In this document: in pieces, positions 54,481-64,000 of the stretch | How the letters are laid out: every line of letters starts with the position of its first letter | How positions within the stretch are numbered: the first letter of the stretch is position 1 | Origin: Rhipicephalus microplus | Taxonomy: Eukaryota > Arthropoda > Arachnida > Ixodida > Ixodidae | Direction: 5' to 3' | DNA: 64,000 bases | Assembly: GCF_043290135.1 (NCBI RefSeq) | Contig: NC_134705.1 | Location: 37,699,771-37,763,770 of the forward strand | Made by a program: the position numbers and the translations under genes | The notes under the pieces: model-generated | What the model saw: the letters and a program-made list of their open reading frames with translations, nothing else | Database searches by the model: none | What the model was told of the DNA's origin: nothing

Positions 54481-54861
54481 AAGGAAGCGGGTTACGGCTC
54501 TGCACTGTACCATAGCTGTCGAGCCCACGAGGCACCACGGTTGATCGCTGCTCTTTTGTAGGCGACAAGGAAGTTGATGTTCTATGCGATGCGACCTCCC
54601 ACTGTGAAGTGAGGATAGAGAGTATCGGGGTTAGCACCACCTGGTAGGTTAAAGTGCTGGCTTCCGGTTGGGTAAGGGGCGTTGATCGTCAGAAGGCTCC
54701 AGTTTCCCAGCGACTTCCTTGGTAGTGGCAAGTTGATTGTGTCTCGGTGGTGACGTACAATAAGGCAGGCAACAGCACGTACGGGAGAACAAGCGTAAAC
54801 ACCTGCATGAGAAAGGTAAGTGGGTTACTGCTCTGCACTGTGGCACAGCTGTCGAGCCCAG
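54481..54861 (-). repeat. Repeated segment in the LINE H 5' leader, period 333 bp
   Basis: About 47 bp around GGGTTACGGCTCTGCACTGT (from 54489) recur at 54822 as GGGTTACTGCTCTGCACTGT, both ending GCTGTCGAGCCCA. The second copy is upstream in element orientation. This suggests a 5' tandem monomer of 333 bp, of which one full spacing remains. Confidence 0.6.
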
Positions 54862-54991
54862 GTTAGCCAAAAGGACGTGTAAGTACTCCTTATAACTAAC
54901 CGTTTACCTTGCTGGAGCCACAGAAGCAACGAATTTTTAAGCTACAAACCAACTTCAAACGTAAGGAATATTTCCATAAGCTTATAATCAC

Positions 54992-55141
54992 TTTATGGAG
55001 GCGGAAATGTTGTAGGCCCGTGTGCTCAGATTTGTGTGCACGTTAAAGAACCCCAGGTGGTCGAAATTTTCGGAGCTCTCCACTACGGCGTCTCTCATAA
55101 TCATATGGTGGTTTTGGGACGTTAAACCCCACATATCAATC
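54992..55141 (+). mobile_element. 5'-truncated Ruka-like SINE with 14-bp duplication
   Basis: Only the 3' 150 bp of the SINE is present (from GGAGGCGGAAATGTTGTAGG to the CACATATCAATC tail), with no tRNA head. A perfect 14-bp duplication, AAGCTTATAATCAC, flanks it at 54978-54991 and 55142-55155, so it was inserted as a truncated copy and did not lose its head later. Confidence 0.9.
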
Positions 55142-55155
55142 AAGCTTATAATCAC

Positions 55156-58100
55156 AAAGTACAGTATAAAGAAAAAACAGAACTGAACAAAACGTAAAGA
55201 CGTAATCTCTGAAATAAATCAAAAGTACAGTGGTAACACAAAAACATAAAGACTGATAATAAAACCATGACTTTTCACTGCGCACAGCTACACCGTTTAG
55301 TGATATTAGAAAATAAAACGCCAGGCCTGCGCAGAAGGCACAGCGCTCACAGCACAAGCTCAAAGAATGGCCTTTCACAGCTTTGCTAAACACTCATTGG
55401 GAAACTCCTGCAAGCACACTTGCTGGGTACCCACTATGTATTAATAATAAAAGTTTTAGGGTAGTAGGCTGGCATTCACAATGCTATCCTTCGTCATTCT
55501 TCTGAGAAGTGTGGTATCCACTAAACTATTGGGAAGAATTTATTGCCAATTGTTCAAGCAGTGATTGACGGTGATGAAAAATTATTCCTGTAGTGGGCAT
55601 GCGCCACAGTTAATAGTTGGTCAAGAACATGCTTTTGTAGTTGGTTGGAGCGTTGGACGACCCACTCGTTACACTGTTCGCGCTGTTTGTAGTCTGGCTG
55701 TTCGTTTCCCGCTCTGCAATACTTTGTTACTCATAATATTGCGATTCCTTTCCCTAAATAAAGCCTGTATACGGCAAGTTTGCCAGCGCGGCTCAGCGGT
55801 ATTCAACTGGGCTGGCACCCAGTGAATCCGGGTCAAGCCCTACTCTTTCATTGGTACTAGATACTTTTGCTAAATTCATGCGCTGTGGTCATGGACACCG
55901 GTGGCAGCAAACAACTACGGTGCGGCGCGGGACCCTAGTTGTGATCTCAAAGCAGCTGTCGCTGTGAAAAAATTCAATGCAGCTTGGGCAATTTATATTC
56001 CCGTTTCACACACGGTGGAATACTGCTGATTGCTTTATTGCATTTCCTTGTGCAAAAGGCGTTTGTATTTGCGGAGTGATACAAACAACAACAAAAGATG
56101 AAAACTGGAATGGACTAGACCCTGAAGTATAATTTCCTTCAGGGTAATGTTTTTCCGAAAGTGTGGGTGCTCCTCCACTTCGGCTTCACTCAGTGCTAAC
56201 CTCTGCATGCACGAGGTCATCTTCTTGTTCGTTAACTTGACCGTGTCCTTATTTCAGGGATTCCCACTTCACCTTTGGAAGACAACCTCATAATGGTTGA
56301 GTGCGTAGTTTTTCGGTACGTGATTAACTTGGCTGATCTTCGCATGCAGAAAAGTATGGCTCATGCTTCGCATAATGGATGCCACTAAAGCTGCGTCTCC
56401 AAAATGTGTCGGGACCCAACAATTCTCCAGAAAAGCAGGCTCGGAAAAACCCTCAGAATAGCCTTTTTTCGAATATGAGCATTCGTTCTAAGTGTGATCA
56501 GTGCCGGATCCCCACAGTGCTTGCAAGAGAGTTGCGGAGAGGCACATCTAATACAGGCTCCTTTACTTTCAGGAGAGAATGAAGCACACTTTCTGCCGGC
56601 AGCGAATATAGCTGAAGTAGAAAAGAAATAAAACAAGCGATCATGAAGTTTATTCAGAATCGGGAATGATCAGTGTGCTTTGAAAAAAAAACTGTGGCAT
56701 CAATGTGACTCAGAAAGTGCAATTCTAACCTTCACACAGCGGATACACTTGGGCTTGTTCGTAATTCCTTCCACTGTTTTAGTACACTATAGTAACAAGA
56801 CGAAGGGCAGAATGACAAAATAGAAAAAGCGCCAACTTTAAATATGGTGTTTAGCTGAAAATGCAGCGTGCATAGGCGTATTGGTAGGCAAAAATTAGTA
56901 TGAAAACATGGTTTTAAAAACCAGCGTCAAACTTCATTTAAAGGCTGATGAAAACACATGTTGGATAATGTGTTAGGCTGCAAGATGACGAGGACTGGAG
57001 CTAATGGTGCGTCCACGTAGCTACGGTTTCCTTCATCTTAATTCCATTGCCCGTTAAGGTAGCGAAATGCAATTTCCTATTTTCACGTGAACGTTAGATA
57101 TTTTTTAATTATTAAAACAAGTCGCATCAGTTCAGTTACGACGTTTTCGGGCCACAAAATGGCGTTTTGGAGTGTGGTGATGTGCCAGAAGTGCAGTATA
57201 ACTCAAGCGAGCTTACAGATGACCACGCAGGTATTGTTTACATCTTGTAATATGGTATGAAAAGGCTAAAAGTAAATAAGTGGAGAAAGAAATAAAATAC
57301 TCGTAAATTGTGTAGGTAAGATTCGTTCTAATGCATTTCGGAAATGTTTTAAATAAGCCGAAATTTATTTAGCCACATCGCCCCCTCAGGTTTAATACTG
57401 AAATGCAATAACGTGATTTTCAGTACAGTTAGAAAGCACCACTCCATCAAAAATGAAGTGACTGCAAATTGGTGTGACTTTCGCCCTCAAAGAAAAATTG
57501 GCTTTCTCAAACTTCAATGCAGACTAAAGGCGAATGTGAACGTGCCACCTCTGACTTTTCTGGGGGACATGCTATTACGCTTGGGCAAGGTAATATGCTG
57601 GCGTTTCAATTTTTTTGCTTTGCCCACTGTACTTTTCATCCCGATGATTGTTGTGGCACCTTCTATTTCTGAGAAGACCTACCTAATTAGCTTGAGCAGA
57701 AATCAAGCTACCTAGTTATTTCACGAGTGAGCGTAGATCTAGTTAAAAGTGTTCCTTGGCATGAGGCCAATAAGCTTTCACCAGCACGATTGCAACTCAA
57801 GACAACCAGGGAGTCAGGTACAATTAGCAGCATGATATTATTCAGCACAAATGCTGCCCAGTTTGCTCCCCCTAAACGTTCAAGTGAAATTCTGGCCGCT
57901 CATTGCACCCACGGCACGGCTGTTAGGCTGGGCCTGCCTGTTCCCGGGTGGGAGTAGCCTGAAGGCGCAGGAAAACGCCAGCGTCTGCGTTGGACCATTA
58001 CGAAGTTGTACTTTCATTTCAAGCACGTGAAGCCACCTGTGCGTGACTTCGGCTAGTGTCTCAACTAGCTCCAACAGTAGCGATCGCGAGCACCTCGATT

Positions 58101-59035
58101 ATTTTAGATGCCGGAACACATGTGTTCTTAAGAGAAACTTTATGAAAGCTGTAATCACCTCTCCTGCTATGTTCATTGTAACAGTAAAGAATATTCGGGC
58201 GAATTACGGCAGTGAAAAGTTCCGCCTGGATGCTGATTAGTATTGTGCATTTGTTTTTATAAACTCCCGTGACATATCTTTATGGAAAAAACACAGTGGC
58301 CAACTGGCCTAGAGTGTAGACCAGATGCATGCTGTCTATACTTTTTTTCTTCCAGCATTCAATAGATTACACCATCGATCCCTGAAAAAGCGAACCGACA
58401 GCCAATTAGAGGCAGTAATTAGTGGGCTTGCGACCTACTAACAAGCTATAAGCTACCTTGCCTTAATGGAAAGGTCTGCTAAGAACCCCCCCCCCAGGCT
58501 TCTAACCTATAGCTAGCGTCGCATCTTCCAGGGTTAGCAAGCTGCATGTGTGTTCATCTTCGCTTGAGTTACTATTTAGCAGCGCATATCCTAACCTCGC
58601 AAGGTGTCACCGTCAACTGAGACATATCAATCAGACCCACCAGAAGCTGAGAATATTAGGTGCTTTGAACCTCAAACACTTGAATTATCCAGGCTTAATC
58701 AACCATGACGCACCCAGAATTCCGTTATATATGCCCATCTAAGAGTCGCAAAGTTGACTGACAGTCCAAAGCAACAATTCCGTCTGGTATCTTCAAATGT
58801 GGTGGCCTGCAACATAAACTCTGAGGCGGTGTTAGGTGGATTGTGTACAAATAGAACAAAAGGCCCTTGTGTCATTACCCACATCACGAAACTAATCTCC
58901 TTTTTCTCGGATATAGCGGTGTGAGCGTACTAGAACAAGCGGGTCATTTCTTCTCTGTCCATCCTGATGCTTACGTGCTGGAGCTGAACGTAGGTCTCAC
59001 ACAGGCTTTCGTCCATTCACTTACAAAGGGTCCTT
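55156..59035. other. No recognisable gene
   Basis: Nearly 4 kb of AT-rich DNA with short scattered frames. The longest plus frame (57413-57715, 100 codons) has a hydrophobic C-terminal half but no motif. A tRNA-like patch at about 55785-55850 is listed separately. Confidence 0.4.
55785..55850 (+). repeat. Weak tRNA-like patch
   Basis: GCGCGGCTCAGCGGTATTCA resembles a Pol III A box, and AATCCGGGTCAAGCCC, some 30 bases on, a B box lacking one T. Stems are imperfect. It is either a SINE head relic or chance. Confidence 0.3.
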
Positions 59036-59038
59036 ATG

Positions 59039-59062
59039 AATATGAATGAATGAATGAATGAT
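59039..59062 (-). repeat. (ATTC)n 3' tail of LINE J
   Basis: Five AATG units on the plus strand follow the polyadenylation-like AATAAA of the minus-strand LINE. Confidence 0.8.
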
Positions 59063-59505
59063 CTTTATTGCACACATATCATATACAAAATAAGCACAAA
59101 CTGTATGGTTCCATAGCCAAAGGCTAGTGCGGGTACCATTGAAAGTATACATATGTGAAACTGTAATAGTTCTAATTAAAAATAAACAGAAGTAAAGAAT
59201 TTTAATTTGGTATACAAGAAGTAATGTTTATCTTCTAACTACAGTCACTTGAATTTGATTGAACATAAAAAAGAGAAAGTGCATAACTTGTAGGAAACAC
59301 AAATATTTGGTGATTAGTGGCGTAAGAACTGAAGATTGATACTTGTAGTTGCAAGTATCAATAGTAGTTCTCTTATATGGCTTAATATAGAGAACATGAG
59401 TATTGAAACATCTTTCAAAAAGAACATGTTTCAAAGAAAACACTAAGCACATAAAGGGCAATATATATACATAATGAAAAATTACAACCTAAAGTATCAG
59501 TCAAC

Positions 59506-62296
59506 TCAAGCAGAGAAAATTGCGTCAAAGTAGTATTTTTTCAATGATCTGGAAAAGCTCTGGGTATTCTTTATAAAACGCAGTATGTAAATCCAAACTT
59601 TCACTCCGGTATATTGTAGTAGACGTTTGCTATAGGCGTTTTTTATGGGTGGTATATTGAAGTTGTTAAAAGTTTGGTTCCTCGTTTGGCGTCGGAGAAT
59701 ACACAGTAATAAAATTGGGAATTGTTCATTGTTCCTAACGGCACTCTTAATACATGTAGCTAATTTTAGTTCCCGCACAAAATCAAATGGTATGATCTTT
59801 AACCTAGAAAAAAGTGGTTTGCTATGTTCGTAGTAAGGTGAGAAATAATCGTACGTATAACCCGTTTTCGCAGCGGTCGCATTGGCTCAAGCTAAGAGTC
59901 ATACGTCGAACCCCAGGACTCTACACAGTACAGAAGGTGGCAGTTAACTAAAGCAAAATACAAAGTGCGCAAAATTGTAGTGTCAAAATATTCACGTGCT
60001 TGAAAAAGGACGTAACAACTCGAAGCTAGTTTCTAGTTGACTGCTTCTATTTGACTCTGCCATTTAAACGGCTGTCTAGAACAATACCTAGGTAAGTAAA
60101 AGAGTCAGTACATTCCAGGGAGCAATTATTGATGTAGAGTTGTATATCCTGTGGAGTACGATTAGTACGCAAGTGGAATCACATATATTTCCTTTTTTTG
60201 CATTGATGGTAAGCCTGTTAGCTGTAAACCAATCGGCAATCTCAGCCAGATCAGTATTCATCTGTTCTTCCATGTCTGACAGATTTTTGCCGGTAATAAT
60301 TAGGGCAGTGTCGTCAGCATATATAAGCATCTCGGCAGTTGCTAGTACTAGAGGCAAGTCATTTATGTATTGTAAGTAAAGTAATGGACCTAATACGGAA
60401 CCTTGTGGCACACCTGTTTGAATGGACTGGAGAGAAGAAGTAATGTTACTGATAACTACCATCTGTTTTCGACCTTGAAGGTAACTCTGAAAAAAATTCG
60501 ACATAGTGTTGCGAAAACCATATCACGTAATTTGTAAAGTAAGATGTCATGATCTACTGTGTCGAACGCTTTTCTGAGGTCCAGAAAAACCACTCTGGCG
60601 AATTTGTTATCTTGGAGGGCAGTATTTAAAACTTGGCTTAGTGTGAGCACTGCTGTACTTGTGGAGCGCATTGGCCGGAAGCCATGTTGTTGCGAACATA
60701 ACACATGATATTGGTTCAAAAGGAAAAGCATACGTTTTGAAATTACTTTTTCGAAGATATTGTTAAGTACACTCAGTACAGAGATTGGGCGGTAGCAAGA
60801 AGAATCGGACCTATCTCCCTCTTTGTAAACAGGGGTGACTTTGGCTATCTTGAGTATTGATGGGTATTAACCGGCATATAGTGAGTGGTTGAATACGTTA
60901 CATAATACTTCTCCAATTAAATCAATGTTCTCTTTTATAACGCGCGCTGAAATCTCGTTACGACCCGGCGCTTTGCTAATTACTAGTTTAGTCACAATAA
61001 GCAGAATTTCTTCAATCTATATGTTGTTTATAACGAAGCTATTTGGTAAGGACGTTGGTTCATACAGCGTTTTGTTAGGAATAGGCAGCATTTTGGCTAA
61101 CGAAGGACCACCATTTGTAAAATAAGTAATGAAGTCGTTGACATTGTCCTCAGTGACATTGTCGGGTAGTGTTTTTTCAGCACGAGTATGCCCGATTGCT
61201 TCGTTTATTATTTGCCAAGTTTTGCGCGAGTTACCGGAGGCTTGCTTAATAAGCTTCGAATAATATTCTTTTTTACATTTACGTGACATGGCTACTGATT
61301 TGTTACGAGCAGTTTTACACTCATGTAGTAGAACAGCATTGTGTTTATCACGTTTCCACTTATTATATTAGTACTCTTTAGCCTTAAGCGCCCCTAATAA
61401 ACCTTGGGTCATCCAAGGACAGATTGGTGTTTCATATGAGCGTCTACGGATGACTTGTTTCGAGCTTTGTACGGCTTCCGTAATAACAATAATTAGATTA
61501 GCAAACTCTTGGTCTACCTCATCATGTTAAACCTCATGCCATCTAAAAGAGCGTAAGAAATAACAAACCTTTGAGTAATCTATTCTATAAGAAGTAACCT
61601 TCCTCTGTTGATTTATTATAGGCCCTCCATCCACAGTGACAAAAGTTGGCATGTGATCAGTGACAGGCTCATTAGGAACACCTGCTGTTATGTTGTTAGG
61701 AACATTTGTGAGGACATGGTCCAACATAGTTTCTGTTGTACTTGTTACTCGAGTAGGCGCAGTGATAAGATTGCGGAAATTATATGATTGTATAAGGTAA
61801 GCGTAGTCCTTATAACTAGCACTAAAGGCATCAATGTTTATATCCCCAAGAATAATAACCCTCGTACGACCATTCCTTGCTAGGGTAGACAGAATGCCCT
61901 CAAGTTTATCAAAAAACTGCTAGTATCGGCGTTTGGCGGCCGATACACCACACCAACAACAACAGAGCATGCTATCTTTACAAAAAGTGCTTCTATATAT
62001 GGGAGGCTGCATGTGAATTCAGATAGTAAAGATAAGCGAAGTTCGTTCTTTACGAAAAAAGCAACGCCTCCACCACGAGAGTTAGATGCACGTGGCTGAG
62101 ATATCAATTTATAGCCAGGGATAGTAACTGTTTAATCCTTTCTCAGCCATGTTTCTGTAGCTGCTATTACGTCATAATGGTCGCCATGCCGCGAGATAGA
62201 CGAGAGAAGAAGATTAAGATTTTTTCTTATACTGCGTGTATTACAGTGGAAAAGAGTAATAGTTCCTTTCGGGTTCGATGTGTGAGACTCAGCCAT
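59506..62296 (-). pseudogene. LINE J ORF2: endonuclease and reverse transcriptase
   Basis: ORF2 probably starts at the ATG at 62296-62294, eight bases after the ORF1 stop. The minus strand reads ITLFHCNTRSIRKNLNLLLS, VIAATETWLRKD, a TAA (about 62133-62131), then ASNSRGGGVAFFVKNEL, VGVVYRPPNAD, VIILGDININ and PVTDHMPTFVTV, a complete set of APE endonuclease blocks. In the reverse transcriptase, QQHGFRPMRSTSTAVLTLSQ, VVFLDLRKAFDTVDHDIL (first Asp) and, in the frame 60504-60088, IQTGVPQGSVLGPLLYLQYI and EMLIYADDTALII (intact YADD, 60310-60321) are followed by DWFTANRLTINAKKG. The C-terminal end is in 59778-59506. Roughly eight breaks are visible. Confidence 0.8.
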
Positions 62297-62304
62297 AAAA
62301 GAGG

Positions 62305-63225
62305 TTAATTTATTTTATTAAGTTCATTAATACATGACACATGTAGTACTCTGGAGTTCTCACTTTTACGCATTAGTATCTTTCCATCGGATACCCACGC
62401 AAACTTCCTGTTCTTCTCTCGTTTTACCTGTATGGCTTTACCCAGCAAGACATTGTTCTCTGCACACAAATGTTCGCTGACATACACCGGTGTGTTATTT
62501 TCAAAACCAAGCATTGAAGTGTTAAGGCGGTGCTTTTTAGCTGTTCTCAGAAAGTTGTCTCTCGAAGTCGGTGACACAAATCGGATGACTATATTTGGGG
62601 GCGTGCCAATTTTTGTGGGAACGCGATGCGCAGCATCAATTTCTTTGCTAAAGTGTTCAATGCGCAAGCATTTGGCAACCTTCTCAATCGTGTCGAGTAT
62701 GTTTTCGTTTTCCGCAAGCGCAACACCCTTCAGTTCAACATTGTTCCTTCTTCCGTACGGCTTTAGTTCTGTTGGCTCTTTCCTAATTACCTGTACTTTA
62801 CTGCTCAATTTCTTATTTGTTTTCAGAATCTCATTATTTTCTTTCTTCGCTTCTGCAAGTTCTTGTCGAAGCGACTTGAGTTCCTCCTTAAATTCTTCAA
62901 AACTTGTATTAACAAAGTTCATTGATATCTTTACTGATGATAGCTCAACTTTTATGCTGTTGTTCGAGGAATCAAGTTTCTTCATTTCTAACCTGAGATC
63001 GTTCATTGCATCGGTAAATTTAGTGGTCATTTCCAGTACCACTTTCACCACCTCCTTTATGCTGTTAGGGGCTTTATCACCCAAATCCTTCGTGAAGGTC
63101 ACTAACGCATCAGTGTCGGTGTCCTCCACGACGCTCTTTTCAGCCATGGTAAATGCAAAGCACAACGTTAAAATGACAACACCAATAAAGCACTGAAAAC
63201 AGCGGATGACACCAGAGCAGACCAA
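62305..63225 (-). CDS. LINE J ORF1 protein, intact frame
   Basis: This is an uninterrupted 306-codon frame. The first Met gives a hydrophobic start (VCSGVIRCFQCFIGVVILTL), while the Met at residue 27 begins MAEKSVVEDTDTDALV, a more usual soluble start; the true start is unclear. Residues about 70-160 are rich in Lys, Glu and Leu in heptads (LRLEMKKLDSSNNSIKVELS; FKEELKSLRQELAEAKKENN), a probable coiled coil. RRNNVELKGV (about 161-170), EIDAAHRVPTKIG and PPNIVIRFVS form the RNA-binding core, and the C-terminal part contains YVSEHLCAENNVLLGKAIQV. The protein would bind the element's RNA. The stop is eight bases from the ORF2 ATG. The plus-strand frame 62432-63196 is its antisense shadow. Confidence 0.85.
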   Translation of the reverse strand: MVCSGVIRCFQCFIGVVILTLCFAFTMAEKSVVEDTDTDALVTFTKDLGDKAPNSIKEVVKVVLEMTTKFTDAMNDLRLEMKKLDSSNNSIKVELSSVKISMNFVNTSFEEFKEELKSLRQELAEAKKENNEILKTNKKLSSKVQVIRKEPTELKPYGRRNNVELKGVALAENENILDTIEKVAKCLRIEHFSKEIDAAHRVPTKIGTPPNIVIRFVSPTSRDNFLRTAKKHRLNTSMLGFENNTPVYVSEHLCAENNVLLGKAIQVKREKNRKFAWVSDGKILMRKSENSRVLHVSCINELNKIN

Positions 63226-64000
63226 CAGCCATTCTAGTCAAAGGCTTTGGTTCATACATAGGTAATGATACAGGATACCCACCTACAGCAAAAAACGGAC
63301 AGCGTTAGTGAGCGTGCCCGCGCGGCTGCCGGATCTGCTGTGATGCCAGTCGCACGGTGCTGTCTTCATTTATAAAGCCACCGGAAACGCCCCCCTGGCT
63401 AGCCCTGGTAGGACGGTGATCCTGCCATGCGTCGAAGTGGTGACGTCAGTCGCAGGCTTGCGCAACCGCAGTAGTACACAGCTGCCGAAGACCACGTTAG
63501 GTTGCATACAGTTGAAGACAGTTTCCTGAGCTTTGCCTTTTCGGTGTCGTTCGAGAGCTCTTTCTACCAAGAGAATCATAGATTGGAACAAGCGATGTGC
63601 TTCTTCTGAACCCTGGGATGAGCCCAGCTAGACTCTGAGAGTAAGTAGGGCTCAAATATCTTTTTTCGCTCTGCCAGAGTAAACAAGTAGGTCAATTGTG
63701 GTAATCAAATCAGCCAGGCCTCAGCGGACAGCCTGCTTTATCACATTACCGTGCCGTAAAGGGTCTCGTTCAAATTTGCAAGGTTCCGCATGGCTCTGTA
63801 CTCGAATACTTCGCGAAACAGACTTCTCGTAGTCAGGGATGTCTCTCAGTTCTCAAATCGGGGGCTACCGCCGTACTCATGTGGGCATTATACGTGCCCC
63901 AACTCTTCGTGGCAGTCCCAGAATTTGGAGTCCCAGGATCTTCGTGGTTTTCTCGATTTCGGAATCACTGTGTGTGGTACTATGGTCCCCATGACTCCTG
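63226..64000. other. LINE J leader and flank; no gene seen
   Basis: The first part is probably the 5' leader of LINE J (GC-richer, about 63290-63480). The rest has no motif I recognise, and the window ends here. Confidence 0.4.

Larger units (their letters stand above)
46290..54880 (-). mobile_element. CR1-like LINE H, near full length, split by a gypsy
   Basis: Minus-strand parts on both sides of the gypsy at 48159-52782 form one LINE. The right part (52783 to about 54880) has a 5' leader with a repeated segment, a decayed 2A motif, ORF1 relics and the endonuclease. The left part (48158 to about 46290) has the linker and reverse transcriptase. The organisation resembles the LINE at 10871-15560, but it is much more decayed. 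Confidence 0.75.
59036..63300 (-). mobile_element. CR1/L2-like LINE J, nearly complete
   Basis: On the minus strand from right to left: leader, intact ORF1 (63225-62305), ORF2 endonuclease, reverse transcriptase and C-terminal part, an AATAAA at about 59072-59067, and an ATTC-repeat tail (59039-59060). ORF2 has several stops and shifts. The 5' end is not sharply defined; the leader probably begins between 63230 and 63640. Confidence 0.8.

Noticed and set aside
62432..63196. 254-codon plus-strand frame, Ser/Phe rich
   Set aside because: It is antisense to the intact LINE J ORF1, whose motifs are convincing; the Ser/Phe bias follows from the Lys/Glu-rich sense strand.

Overview
The window looks like nuclear DNA from an ixodid (hard) tick. 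The main reason is three copies of a tRNA-derived SINE whose body and tail match my memory of the Ruka family of ixodid ticks; the dense mix of gypsy, CR1-like, RTE-like, I-like and Penelope-like relics also fits tick genomes. I found no convincing host protein-coding gene, rRNA gene or functional tRNA gene in 64 kb. Almost all recognisable coding sequence is retrotransposon or DNA-transposon protein, mostly broken. All family calls come from reading motifs, not from database searches.

Left part (1-22 kb). A cut-and-paste DNA transposon with about 785-bp terminal inverted repeats lies at 910-5284 inside a TATA duplication. Its transposase-like gene is split by one in-frame stop. From about 8 to 22 kb there is a Russian-doll nest. 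An outer gypsy relic (about 7990-9660 and 20212-21966, minus strand) is split in its reverse transcriptase by a second gypsy (9661-20211, minus, two 182-bp LTRs). That element is split in its integrase by a Penelope-like element (10328-16974, plus, 13-bp target duplication). The Penelope-like element carries two further insertions: a CR1-like LINE (about 10871-15560) with 241-bp tandem repeats at its 5' end and a 2A-type ribosome-skipping motif in ORF1, and a SINE (16363-16611).

Middle part (25-46 kb). A LINE with a (CATC)n tail (LINE A) is interrupted exactly beside its YADD motif by an RTE-like LINE (26724-29945). That LINE has the 5' inversion typical of twin priming, and it is flanked by a perfect 12-bp duplication. 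Minus-strand CR1/L2-like LINEs follow at 35-37.7 kb and 38-40.6 kb, then a SINE, an I-like LINE remnant with RNase H, and the ORF1 of another I-like LINE.

Right part (46-64 kb). A long CR1-like LINE on the minus strand (about 46290-54880) has a decayed 2A motif and is split by a third gypsy with 126-bp LTRs (48159-52782). A 5'-truncated SINE with a 14-bp target duplication follows, then about 4 kb without recognisable content. The last element is a nearly complete minus-strand LINE (59036 to about 63300) with an intact 306-codon ORF1.

Nothing here works as an operon. The elements act independently, and their relative ages can be read from who interrupts whom. Stretches called empty are those where I recognise neither protein motifs nor repeats; short host exons could be missed by eye.
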